Source: an uncultured Alphaproteobacteria bacterium (GTDB lineage: Bacteria > Pseudomonadota > Alphaproteobacteria > Caulobacterales > Hyphomonadaceae). Taken from it: 64,000 nucleotides of DNA. Position 1 is the first letter of the stretch. Every line of letters begins with the position of its first letter. The translations under genes and the position numbers were made by a program. Of the stretch, positions 17,825-26,731 are shown in pieces. The stretch lies in the NCBI GenBank assembly GCA_903831255.1, contig CAIKWZ010000026.1, forward strand, positions 1-64,000, in the 5' to 3' direction. Under the pieces are notes generated by a model, which was given only the letters and a program-made list of their open reading frames with translations, searched no databases and was not told the DNA's origin.

Positions 17825-18823
17825 ATGAGTGAAGCCGCAAACGCCGCCCCGGGGGACATTGTCGCGGATGCCGACGCCGCCGTCCGCAGCCTTGCCGAGG
17901 TCAGGGCGGAAATCGGAAAGCTGGTGTTCGGGCAGGACCGTGTCGTCGAACTGACGCTTGCGTCCATTCTCGCCGGCGGCCACTGCCTTCTCATCGGCGC
18001 GCCGGGACTTGCGAAGACCCGCCTTGTCGAGACCACAGCCAGAGCCCTTGGGCTCGACTGGGGTCGGGTCCAGTTCACACCGGATCTGATGCCGGGCGAC
18101 ATCCTTGGATCGGAGATCCTCGAGGAAACGCAGAACGGCCGCGCCTTCCGTTTCGTCAGGGGTCCCATCTTCACCCGACTTCTCATGGCGGACGAAATCA
18201 ACCGGGCGTCCCCTCGAACCCAGTCGGCGCTTCTGCAGGCGATGCAGGAACGCCATGTGACGATAGCGGGCGCCCGCCACGACCTGCCGGCGCCGTTTCA
18301 CGTCCTCGCGACGCAGAACCCCATTGAGCAGGAGGGGACCTACCCGCTTCCTGAGGCCCAGCTGGACCGTTTTCTGCTGAAGATCGACGTCGACTATCCG
18401 GATCTGGAAACCGAGCGCCGCATTCTGGTGGAGACTACTGGGCTCGGGGATGCAACCGTGCGGCCCGTTCTCGACGCGGAGAGACTGACAGCCCTGCAGA
18501 CGCTCGTTCGGCGAATGCCCGTTCCTGAGACCGTGCTCGAAGCGATCATTCGTCTCGTGAGATCGGCCCGTCCCGAGCAGAGCGACCACCCGGAGGTGAG
18601 AAAGCGCGTAGAATGGGGTCCAAGCCCAAGAGCCGGTCAGGCCCTGATGCTTGCAGCGCGGGCCCGCGCGCTTCTCCGCGGCCGCCTCGCCCCCTCGCTC
18701 GACGATGTTGAGGCCCTTGCCGAACCCGCCCTCGGCCACAGGATGGCTCTCGCCTATGATCCCACCGGCCAGGGCGGATCCCTGTCCGGCCTGATCGCCG
18801 ATCTCGCCTCCCGGGCCGCCTGA
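17825..18823 (+). CDS. MoxR-family AAA+ ATPase
   Basis: 332 residues. Chaperone-like AAA+ ATPase thought to act with VWA-domain proteins in metallo- or membrane-complex maturation. Walker A is GAPGLAKT (Lys64), Walker B region LLMADEINRASPRTQSALLQ, sensor 1 ATQNPIEQEGTYPLPEAQLD (MoxR signature), and a C-terminal lid domain ending GHRMALAYD. It starts within 50 bp of the divergent DUF1285 gene and is followed at 11 bp by the DUF58 gene. Confidence 0.95.
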   Translation: MSEAANAAPGDIVADADAAVRSLAEVRAEIGKLVFGQDRVVELTLASILAGGHCLLIGAPGLAKTRLVETTARALGLDWGRVQFTPDLMPGDILGSEILEETQNGRAFRFVRGPIFTRLLMADEINRASPRTQSALLQAMQERHVTIAGARHDLPAPFHVLATQNPIEQEGTYPLPEAQLDRFLLKIDVDYPDLETERRILVETTGLGDATVRPVLDAERLTALQTLVRRMPVPETVLEAIIRLVRSARPEQSDHPEVRKRVEWGPSPRAGQALMLAARARALLRGRLAPSLDDVEALAEPALGHRMALAYDPTGQGGSLSGLIADLASRAA

Positions 18824-18834
18824 AGGCTTTTTCT

Positions 18835-19710
18835 TTGACCCAGGCGCCCCTGCATCAGCTCAGAGCCGAAGCCGCCGGCCTCGCCAGCCAGCTCGGATCC
18901 CTGTCGACCCATGCCCGCGCTGCAAGCGCGGCGCAGGTCGGCTCGGCGGGACGACGACGCTCAGGGATGGGCGAGAATTTCTGGCAGTATCGACGTTTCG
19001 TGCCCGAAGACGGCGCGCAGCGCGTCGACTGGCGCCGATCCGCGCGCGAGGAACATCTGTTTGTGCGGGAGACTGAGCTCGAGACAGCTCGCACCTTCCT
19101 GTTCTGGGTCGACCCGTCGCCGGGCTTCGCCTGGTCAGGGGACGAAGCCCACCTCGCCAAGGCGGACAGAGCGCTGGTTCTGTCGATGGCTCTCGCGGGC
19201 AGCCTGTCCCGGGCCGGTGAACGATGCGGAGCGCTCGGCGGAGCGCGCTCGCCCGTTTCCGGAGCGCGAGCTGCTCAGCGGGTAGGCGAGGATCTGCGGG
19301 CGCTGGATCCTAAAGCGCCGTTTCCGCGCCCTCCACGCGAGGCTGCGGCGGCAGTCATCGCCAGCGATTTCTACACCTCACTCGAAGACTGGCGCCGCCA
19401 GCTGACCCCGATAGCGGCGAAGTGTCGGGACGGAACCCTGCTGCAGGTCTGCGATCCGGTGGAGATCAGCTATCCATTCGAGGGGCGCACACGGTTCTTC
19501 CGGCCCGGAGACGACCAGGGCCGCATCGTCGGAAAAGCCGAGTCTCTTCGGGATGCCTACCTTGAACGTTTCGAACGTCGCAGGAGCGATCTCGCCCACC
19601 TGGCCGCGGAACTGGGCTGGCGTTTCATCACCCATGTCACGAACCTCGAGGCGCGCACGGCCCTTGGCGATCTCGCCCGTGGATTCGAAATGCAGGGATC
19701 GCGGACATGA
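18835..19710 (+). CDS. DUF58 domain protein
   Basis: 291 residues, apparently from TTG 18835 with AAGG nine bases upstream. The DUF58 signature is FWQYRRFVPEDGAQRVDWRR followed by SAREEHLFVRETE, after an N-terminal GxGRRRSGMGENF block; the FLFWVDPSPGFAW stretch marks the start of the vWA-like half. It is the usual partner of MoxR. The stop overlaps the DUF4159 gene start by 4 bp (ATGA), so translation is coupled. Confidence 0.92.
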   Translation: MTQAPLHQLRAEAAGLASQLGSLSTHARAASAAQVGSAGRRRSGMGENFWQYRRFVPEDGAQRVDWRRSAREEHLFVRETELETARTFLFWVDPSPGFAWSGDEAHLAKADRALVLSMALAGSLSRAGERCGALGGARSPVSGARAAQRVGEDLRALDPKAPFPRPPREAAAAVIASDFYTSLEDWRRQLTPIAAKCRDGTLLQVCDPVEISYPFEGRTRFFRPGDDQGRIVGKAESLRDAYLERFERRRSDLAHLAAELGWRFITHVTNLEARTALGDLARGFEMQGSRT

Positions 19711-22436
19711 CGCTCGGCCCGATCCTGTTTCTGCAGCCCCTGGCTCTGCTCGGGCTGCTGGCCCTGCCTCTTCTCTGGCTGCTGCTGCGAGCGACGCCCC
19801 CGGAGCCCAAGCGCTCAGCCCTGCCCTCACTCGCCCTCATGGAGGGTCTGAGAGCGACCGAGGAGACTCCAGCCCGCACGCCGTGGTGGCTTCTGCTGCT
19901 TAGACTGTTCGCCCTTCTGCTTGTCATCGTCGGCTTCGCCAGGCCGACGCTTGCGCCTCAGCAGAGCGGCGCTCAGGCGGGCGGCGCCCTTATTGTGGTC
20001 GACGACGGCTGGCCGAGCGCCGAGCGCTGGCGCGACGCTGTCAGAACAGCCACCGCCGCAATCGACGAGGTGGCGACAACAGAAACCTCGATCCATCTCC
20101 TGTTCACCGCTCCGAGAGATCTCCCGCCGGACCCATCCGAGGCCATCGACTTCGAGAGCGCCCGACAGGCTCTTCGAAGCGCTCGGCCGGCTCCATGGAC
20201 GCCAGATCGCTCGGACGCGGCCGAACGGCTGAGGGCCAGCGGCCTGAAGCCTGGGCGCATCATCTGGGTGACGGACGGGTTCGACCATGGCGACGCCGGC
20301 GCCTTCGCGCAGACGCTCTCCGCGCTTGCGCCGACCGAAGTCCGTGTGAACCGCCCGAAGGGCGCCTTCGTCATCGCGGGAGCTCGAAGTTCAGCGGAGG
20401 GAGCTCGCGTCGACGTCAGGCGTTCGCTCACTACCTCCGCCGACACCTTCGACATCATCGCCGAGACGGAAGAGGGCGCATCGCTGGGAACCGCCCGGGG
20501 AACATTCGAAGACGGGTCTACAGCCGGCGAGGCTCTGTTTTCGATCCCTCCCGCAGCGCTCAACCGCGTTGCCCGCTTCCGGATCGCAGCGTCCCCGTCT
20601 GCCGGAGGAGTGTGGCTCTGGGACGACGCAGCACGTCGACCCCATGTCGGAATCGCCGATGCGCGTGATGAGGCGCAGCCGCTTCTGTCCGAGCATTATT
20701 ATGTACGCAAAGCGCTTCAACCCTACTCCGACATTACCGAACGCTCCCTTGCCGATCTCCTGAAGAGTCCGGTGGACGCCATCATTGTCGGCGATCGGGG
20801 GGCGTTCACCGAAGAGGAGGTCGCGCTCGTCACCGCATGGATTGAGAAGGGAGGCGCCTTCATCCGATTTGCAGGCCCCCGCCTGGCGGCCCAGCCAGGC
20901 GCCCTGACGCCGACGCCGCTCAGACCCGCCTCCCGCGCCCTCGGGGGAGCGCTCGCCTGGGAGACGCCGCAGAAGATCTCCCCGTTCCCTGCAGGATCGC
21001 CCTTTACCGGGCTCCTTCCTCCGGCGGACGTGGTCGTTCGCCAGCAGGTCCTGGCTCAACCCTCCTCCGAGCTGCCTGGATTGACATGGGCGACGCTTGT
21101 CGACGGAACGCCTCTGGTGACCGCGCAGCGGGTCGGCCAGGGAGAGCTCATCCTCTTTCATGTCACCGCAGATCCGGACTGGTCCGACCTCCCCTACTCG
21201 GGAGCCTTTGTGGAGATGCTGCGGAGATCGGTCATTTCCGGAGGACAGGAACGTCGCGCGGCCACGGACCTGACCGGCGCGCTGACGCCGGTCCGCTTAC
21301 TCGACGGGTTCGGCCTTCTGACGCCTCCTCCTTCCGGCGCAAAGCCACTGACGGCCGAGGCCCTTGCCTCGGCGCTTCCCGGCCCCCAGAGCCCGCCCGG
21401 TCTCTACTCGGGCCCCGCCGGCGAACGGGCCGTCAACGCAGGTCTCGTGACGCCGGCGGCGTTCACGAACTGGCCTCCCGCCGTCATCGTCACGGAACAG
21501 TCCGTCGTCCTTGAAAGACGGGGTCTGGGAGGATGGATGATCGCCGCCGCTCTCGCCATCTTCGCCGCCGACCTCTTGATCGCTCTCTCCTTCGCAGGAA
21601 AGTTCGCGAGGGGAGCGGCTGCGACCATGCTGTTCGTCATTGCCGCCGGTCTGGATTCACCCGGCGCCGAGGCGCAGGGAGGCAAGACATCCGACGCTCT
21701 GGCGCGCGAGGCGGCCAGCAAGCTGCGTCTGGCCTATGTGCGCACAGGCGACAGTCGGCTCGATCAGATCACAAGCGCTGGGTTGTTCGGACTAAGCTAC
21801 CAGCTTGGCGAAAGAACGTCCGTCGAACCCGACATGCCCCACGGGATCGACCTGACCCGAGACGCTCTCGAATTTTATCCGATGATCTATTACGCAGTTC
21901 CCCGGGACGCGAAGCCGCTCCCGGCGGCCGCCGTCGCCCGGGTGAACGCCTATCTCCGCAACGGCGGCGCCTTCGTCGTGGACACACGCGACGCATCACC
22001 CGGTCGAGATGTCTCAGCGGATCTCGAAAACCTGCTCAAAGGGATCGACGCCCCGCCGCTGCAGCCGGCCCCGGCGACCCATGTGCTGACAAAGAGCTAT
22101 TATCTCATCAAGAGCTTCCCGGGACGTCTGAACGGGCGCCTGTGGATCGAGGCCTCATCTGTGGACCGGAACACCCGACGCGGCGACGGGGTATCGGGCC
22201 TTTTCATCGGCGGATCCGACTGGGCGGGGGCCTGGGCGATCGATCAGAACGGCAAGCCGCTTCTGACCATGGATGGCGGCGAGGGCTCCCGCGAAATGGC
22301 CTACCGTTTCGGTATCAATCTGGTCATGTACATCCTCACAGGGAACTACAAGGAAGATCAGGTGCATGTGCCGGATCTCCTGGAACGACTGGGTCGCCCG
22401 CCCGAGCGTCCCTCGACCCGACCAAGGCCGGAGTGA
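19707..22436 (+). CDS. BatA-like membrane protein with C-terminal DUF4159 domain
   Basis: 909 residues. N terminus: two helices of the BatA type (LFLQPLALLGLLALPLLWLL, then WWLLLLRLFALLLVIVGFAR). A vWA-like region follows in which the metal site is degenerate (VVDDGWPS in place of DxSxS). Two more helices lie near residues 610-650, and the last 210 residues are the DUF4159 domain (KLRLAYVRTGDSRLDQITSA, FYPMIYYAVP, GGAFVVDTRD). Conserved third gene of the MoxR-DUF58 operon; presumed envelope function, not established. The next gene begins on the base after its stop. Confidence 0.92.
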   Translation: MTLGPILFLQPLALLGLLALPLLWLLLRATPPEPKRSALPSLALMEGLRATEETPARTPWWLLLLRLFALLLVIVGFARPTLAPQQSGAQAGGALIVVDDGWPSAERWRDAVRTATAAIDEVATTETSIHLLFTAPRDLPPDPSEAIDFESARQALRSARPAPWTPDRSDAAERLRASGLKPGRIIWVTDGFDHGDAGAFAQTLSALAPTEVRVNRPKGAFVIAGARSSAEGARVDVRRSLTTSADTFDIIAETEEGASLGTARGTFEDGSTAGEALFSIPPAALNRVARFRIAASPSAGGVWLWDDAARRPHVGIADARDEAQPLLSEHYYVRKALQPYSDITERSLADLLKSPVDAIIVGDRGAFTEEEVALVTAWIEKGGAFIRFAGPRLAAQPGALTPTPLRPASRALGGALAWETPQKISPFPAGSPFTGLLPPADVVVRQQVLAQPSSELPGLTWATLVDGTPLVTAQRVGQGELILFHVTADPDWSDLPYSGAFVEMLRRSVISGGQERRAATDLTGALTPVRLLDGFGLLTPPPSGAKPLTAEALASALPGPQSPPGLYSGPAGERAVNAGLVTPAAFTNWPPAVIVTEQSVVLERRGLGGWMIAAALAIFAADLLIALSFAGKFARGAAATMLFVIAAGLDSPGAEAQGGKTSDALAREAASKLRLAYVRTGDSRLDQITSAGLFGLSYQLGERTSVEPDMPHGIDLTRDALEFYPMIYYAVPRDAKPLPAAAVARVNAYLRNGGAFVVDTRDASPGRDVSADLENLLKGIDAPPLQPAPATHVLTKSYYLIKSFPGRLNGRLWIEASSVDRNTRRGDGVSGLFIGGSDWAGAWAIDQNGKPLLTMDGGEGSREMAYRFGINLVMYILTGNYKEDQVHVPDLLERLGRPPERPSTRPRPE

Positions 22437-24485
22437 ATGATGCAGTCCGCAGCACGGCTTGCGTTCGATCCTCTGATTTCATGGCCCTGGATATGGGGCC
22501 TTGTCATTGTTTCGTTCGGTTTATGGACGGTCTATCTGCTGCTGAGAGGGCGGGCGCGCCTCCTGCGGGCGCTCGCCCTGACGGTGCTGACGGTCGCGCT
22601 GACCAATCCTCTCTGGATCGAGGAACAGCGCGAGCCGCTCAAAGATATCGCCGCGCTTGTTCTCGACCGATCGGAGAGCATGAACTTCCGCGGGCGATCA
22701 GAGACGGCGGAGGCGGCTTTTCTGGAGCTCAAGACGCGAATTGAGGCGGACGAGACCCTTGAACTGAGGGTCATCGAGACGGATCCCGCGGCGGAATCAT
22801 CCAATCTCTACTCCGCACTCAGGTCCGCGCTGTCGGATGCGCCGAGGGATCGCATCGCCGGAGCCGTCCTGATTACCGATGGTCAGATTCACGATAGTCC
22901 GGACACACCGGACGAGCTGGCCGAGCTTGGTCCAATCCACGGGCTTGTCGTCGGCGGAGAAGATGAAAAAGACCGCAGGCTGGAAATCGAAACCGCCCCA
23001 AGCTTCGGTCTTCTGGACACGCCCCTTGAACTACGGGTGAGGGTCGAGGATCCGGGAACCCGACCTGTCCCGGTGGAGATATCCGTCAACGGCGAACGAC
23101 GTGAGCCGCAGCTCGCGACACCGGGGGAGCCCACGACCCTCAGCATCGATCTCGACCGGCGGGGAGACAATCTTGTCGTCCTGAAGGTCGCAGGCATCGA
23201 AGGCGAGCTGACCCTCGCCAACAACCTGGCGTCCGCCGTGATATCAGGCGTCCAGGACCGTCTCCGGGTTCTGCTTGTCACGGGCGAGCCCTATGCGGGC
23301 GCCCGTGTCTGGCGCGATCTCCTGAAGTCGGACCCTGCCGTTGATCTCGTTCACTTCACCATTCTGAAGCCGCCACAGAAAACGGACATCACACCAACGG
23401 AAGAAATCGCGCTGATCAACTTTCCCAGAAACCAGCTTTTCCGGGAAAAACTCAGCGAATTCGACCTTGTGATTTTTGATCACGAGCTCCGCTCAAGCGT
23501 TCTCGAGGCTCAGTATCTCGATCGTGTCGCACGCTATGTCGAGAACGGCGGGGCGCTCCTTGTAGTGGCCGGCCCGCCCTATCCGGATGCGGATCTCCTC
23601 TACAATTCGCCACTTGCCGGCGTCCTGCCCGGACGCGCGACAGGCGAAGTGGTCGAAACAAGTTTTGTACCGCAGCTCACCGACCTTGGACGGCGCCATT
23701 CAGTCACCGCGCCCCTCGTTGGCCGTGACAGCTGGGGGCCGTGGATGCGGTATATGAAGCTCGATGCCGGAAAGGCCGAGCCCCTGATGAAAGCGCCGGA
23801 CGGCGCCCCTCTCCTCCTGTTGAGACGGGTCGAAAAGGGCCGGGTCGCCAGCATCATGTCCGACCAGATGTGGCTCTGGGCGCGAGGCTACAAGGGAGGC
23901 GGACCCTACGCAGAACTGATCCGCAGAACGGCCCACTGGCTGATGAAGGAGCCTGAACTCGAAGAAGAGCTTCTCGAACTGAGACCTGGCGTTCAGGACA
24001 TTGAGGCCGAACTTCGAACCATGTCAGACGCCCCGCCGCCGCTCTCCCTGACAGGCCCCGACGGTAACACTAAGGAAGCGCCCTGGACGCTTGCGCGACC
24101 TGGAGTCTACACAGCCAAAATTGCCGCTGAGGACCTTGGCGAGTACGCAGCAAAGGCTGGCGATCTCAAGGCGGTCACACTGAGGGGCCCCGCCCATCCC
24201 CGCGAATATGCGGACCTCAGAGCGACTGCTCGTCATCTCCAGCCTGTAGCCGCAGCCACGCTCGGCGGGGTGGTGACGCTGGGCGCGGACGGCACGCCCG
24301 AACTGCCGGAGCTTCGTCGCATCGGCGATCGCGGCAATGCGGCGGGAACCGGCTGGATTGGATTAAGAAACAGAGGCGCCTTTGCGGTGCGCGCTGTGCA
24401 GTCAACCCCGCTTCTGCCCGGGGCGGTCGGCATGCTCCTTGCGGTGGGTCTGATGATGCTTGCATGGAGACGTGAAGGACGCTGA
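22437..24485 (+). CDS. large membrane protein with vWA-like metal site, DUF4159 operon partner
   Basis: 682 residues; ATG abuts the previous stop. Two N-terminal helices (WIWGLVIVSFGLWTVYLLL, ALALTVLTVALTNPLW) precede a vWA-like domain with an intact DxSxS site (LVLDRSESM, residues about 76-84), in contrast to the degenerate site of its neighbour. A middle alpha/beta domain (LRVLLVTGEPYAGARVWRDL, DLVIFDHE, YVENGGALLVVAGP) resembles a glutamine-amidotransferase-like fold. A C-terminal helix (VGMLLAVGLMMLAWRREGR) ends it. Last gene of the operon; probably a membrane-spanning partner of the MoxR ATPase. Confidence 0.88.
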   Translation: MMQSAARLAFDPLISWPWIWGLVIVSFGLWTVYLLLRGRARLLRALALTVLTVALTNPLWIEEQREPLKDIAALVLDRSESMNFRGRSETAEAAFLELKTRIEADETLELRVIETDPAAESSNLYSALRSALSDAPRDRIAGAVLITDGQIHDSPDTPDELAELGPIHGLVVGGEDEKDRRLEIETAPSFGLLDTPLELRVRVEDPGTRPVPVEISVNGERREPQLATPGEPTTLSIDLDRRGDNLVVLKVAGIEGELTLANNLASAVISGVQDRLRVLLVTGEPYAGARVWRDLLKSDPAVDLVHFTILKPPQKTDITPTEEIALINFPRNQLFREKLSEFDLVIFDHELRSSVLEAQYLDRVARYVENGGALLVVAGPPYPDADLLYNSPLAGVLPGRATGEVVETSFVPQLTDLGRRHSVTAPLVGRDSWGPWMRYMKLDAGKAEPLMKAPDGAPLLLLRRVEKGRVASIMSDQMWLWARGYKGGGPYAELIRRTAHWLMKEPELEEELLELRPGVQDIEAELRTMSDAPPPLSLTGPDGNTKEAPWTLARPGVYTAKIAAEDLGEYAAKAGDLKAVTLRGPAHPREYADLRATARHLQPVAAATLGGVVTLGADGTPELPELRRIGDRGNAAGTGWIGLRNRGAFAVRAVQSTPLLPGAVGMLLAVGLMMLAWRREGR

Positions 24486-24539
24486 ACCTCTCGGGGTTCC
24501 CTTCTGTCGCTGAGAGTAATCCTGAGTACGTCAAACCCT

Positions 24540-25168
24540 GGCAGAGCGCTCAGGGACCGAGCACACGCGAGGGCAGTCCCAGCTCCCCGCAGGCCCTCGC
24601 CTCTCGTGCGCCAGCGGCAGCAGCTTCATCAATGGTGGGCGCCATTCTTCTTGTGATCCGGGGAAGAGGCCATTCGCCCTCTCCCTCCGGGCGCCCCCAC
24701 AGCGCACCCGCTTTATTCTGAGAATTATCAGAGCTGCGGTTTCGGCGAGCGCCTTCTCCTTGCGGACCAGCTCCCGTTCAAGCTCCTGTATACGCTTCCT
24801 GTCGTCCCAGGTCCCGCGGACAATCCGATTTGTGGCGGCAAGCTTGCAGTCAGTAGCTCTTTTGGAAGTTTCCCGCCACCCAGCGATCTGTTCGCGATGA
24901 AGCCCCTTTTGGCGCCGAGACCTGCCAACGCCGTCTCGTTCATCAAGGCTGTATCGATAACAGCCGCAAACTTGTCCCGGGCGGTTCAACACTCAGAGAA
25001 GGCATAAGCATCAGGCAGGAGCATGCCCTTCACCCGGAGTTCGGCCCACCATTTGAACAAGGTTATCTGAGACAACCCTTCCTCCCTGGAAAGCTGTCGG
25101 AGGGATATAGTGTTCGAAGGCAGCATCCGCCTCGGGAGCGCCGCCTCGCGCTCCGGTGAGTAAACCAA
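24540..25168 (-). pseudogene. decayed transposase (IS3-like orfA type), several frameshifts
   Basis: Remains of one transposase can be read across three minus-strand frames. The start frame (25168 to 24986) gives SPEREAALPRRMLPSNTISL and EEGLSQITLFKWWAELRVKG. It shifts to DKFAAVIDTALMNETALAG, then RQKGLHREQIAGWRET, then DDRKRIQELERELVRKEKAL followed by AETAALIILR, and finally, in another frame, TIDEAAAAGAREARACGELG. These are successive blocks of a helix-turn-helix plus coiled-coil transposase common in Proteobacteria, often paired with an IS3-type orfB. At least three or four frameshifts and the missing end show it is dead. Terminal repeats and orfB were not found; the family name is tentative. 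Confidence 0.8.
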
Positions 25169-25423
25169 TTTGTCATCCCGTTCCCCCAGCCTGAGTGGGC
25201 GCTTTTATGCCAACCTCAAGCGACAGCCTCCCTGAAAGAAGAGGGGATGACTCTGGCTGAACCCAACTGATCAAATCCGCCCGCCGCCAGACGTCGCCTG
25301 ATGTCGTCCGCAATGGCTCGGTGTGGCCGCATTTTTAAGAGCATGAGCATGAATTTCAGTATGACCCCAGCGTGCGACGACGCTCGTGAAGACATAAAAA
25401 GAGTGCGCTATCTGCCTCTTCGA
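25169..25423. other. non-coding stretch beside the transposase remnant, origin unclear
   Basis: 255 bases between the decayed transposase and the end of the broken esterase. It looks less GC-rich than its surroundings around 25325-25405 (for example the segment ATTTTTAAGAGCATGAGC). It may be further insertion-sequence debris, but I could not match it or find terminal inverted repeats. Confidence 0.4.
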
Positions 25424-26367
25424 TCACTGCGCAGCCTCCTCCTCGAAAGCGGATCGATAAAAACCCCAATACCGTGTTCCAAGGGAGCGCATGATCTTGA
25501 GCGGCTCATGACCGACGCCCTCCACCACAATCCAGTCGTGAGGGATGCCAAGCTTAAGGAGATCCTCGTGAAAGGCCTTATTGTTTGAAAAGGTCTCGTC
25601 CTTATCCCCGATGATCATTCTGATCCGAGAGCCACCCGCAATCAGAGCTGAGTTGTTTTCAGCCAACCGTCTGGGGCTGACCTGCGTGAAGTAACCGGGG
25701 TCGCTCCCATAGACATCGCGAAGCAGATCGCTGGCCTGAAGGCCGCTCGCCCTGGGTGTTCGATCAAGGGAGGCCTGCAGAGGACCGGCGCCGACGATAG
25801 AGACGTTGCAGAACGTCTCCGGAAACTTGAACCCAAGCCGGGCGGCCCCATACCCCCCATACTGAAACCGTCGAGCATTCGGCCCCTGCAGGACGAGACC
25901 GTCCGATAGGCGCCGTCAATATGAGGCACCAGATCCCTGACAATCACACTCTCAAGAGGAGCCCTCCCATCTTTCCAGTCCACATACATTCCAAATCGGA
26001 GACCATTGACGAAGACCGCCAGAAACGGAGGGGCCTCGCCTGAGCGAATGGCCGCATCGAACTCCCGCGCAAGCGGCTCGATGCCGCTGAGGCCCCCGCC
26101 CGAACCATGCAGCCAGTAGACGACGGGGAAGCGGCGCTGGCCTTCTGAAACGTATCCCGGAGGCGTATAGAGGTGATAGCTGACGGACAGGTCAGCCGCC
26201 TCACTTTGAAATTCATGATAGGACACGCCGGGCGCGGCTATCGCAACCGTCCGCCAGTCCAGATCCCGCGACGCCTGAGCGACAGCTTCGGGCCAGAACG
26301 CTGCGAGAGACAAACTCCAGACAGCAAGCCTCCTCGCGAGATGAAACATCGGCCTGATCGTCCGCAT
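25424..26367 (-). pseudogene. secreted alpha/beta-hydrolase esterase, broken by one-base deletion
   Basis: From ATG 26367: signal peptide (LAVWSLSLAAFWPEAVAQ), then VVYWLHGSGGG, the block VIRDLVPHIDGAYRT and the nucleophile elbow DGFSMGG, as in the esterase D / enterochelin-esterase-like family. Right after GFSMGG the frame is lost: the run at 25853-25858 (six G on the minus strand) is one base short. Reading on in the other frame gives the expected YGAARLGFKFPETF, then the acid (GDKDE) and a His (GVGHEP) down to the stop at 25424. Both halves are otherwise intact, so the lesion is recent, a sequencing error, or slippage. Confidence 0.85.
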
Positions 26368-26731
26368 AAGCTCAGCCCCTGACAATCTGCAATCCCGTCT
26401 GCGCATCCGACCCAGACTGTATCCAAAATGACATCCATCGAGAGGTCCATGTCATTGCGTGGCCGCCTCCCCTGGATCTCCATGCATCCCCACACCTCCC
26501 TGACCTCTCGCGAAGGTCAGCACGAAAGACCATCCCGACGAAGCGCCTCCCCTTCAAAAAGGGGGAGCCTGAAGGATGAGCGAAAGCTAAGTCAGAGAGG
26601 ACAGGTGGACTGGCACGCCGGCAAGAGCCATGATCGTACAAGTGGCCCTCAGTGCGCTCGTTACCGCTGAACTCGGGGGCTTAAGACAAGCCGTGATGGG
26701 AAAACTCTAACCCAGGGATCGGAACTCGCCC
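26368..26731. other. 364-bp intergenic region between divergent genes, one imperfect hairpin
   Basis: Carries the promoters of the divergent esterase and SGNH hydrolase genes, though no promoter is clear. At 26547-26567 there is an 8-bp stem with one G-U pair (CTCCCCTT / AGGGGGAG, 5-base loop). The hairpin and its flank look like a dispersed intergenic repeat rather than a terminator. An 80-codon plus-strand ORF here (26428-26670) has no recognisable features and I do not call it. Confidence 0.5.

Noticed and set aside
17777-18739. Long minus-strand open frame continuing from DUF1285
   Set aside because: It lies antisense to the intact MoxR gene, whose motifs are clear; the extra residues have no family similarity.
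21533-22744. 403-codon plus-strand frame inside the DUF4159 region
   Set aside because: Arg/Pro-rich shadow of the two real genes in another frame.
26428-26670. 80-codon plus-strand ORF in the gap before the SGNH hydrolase
   Set aside because: No ribosome-binding site, no recognisable sequence, Arg/Ser-rich composition typical of chance frames.
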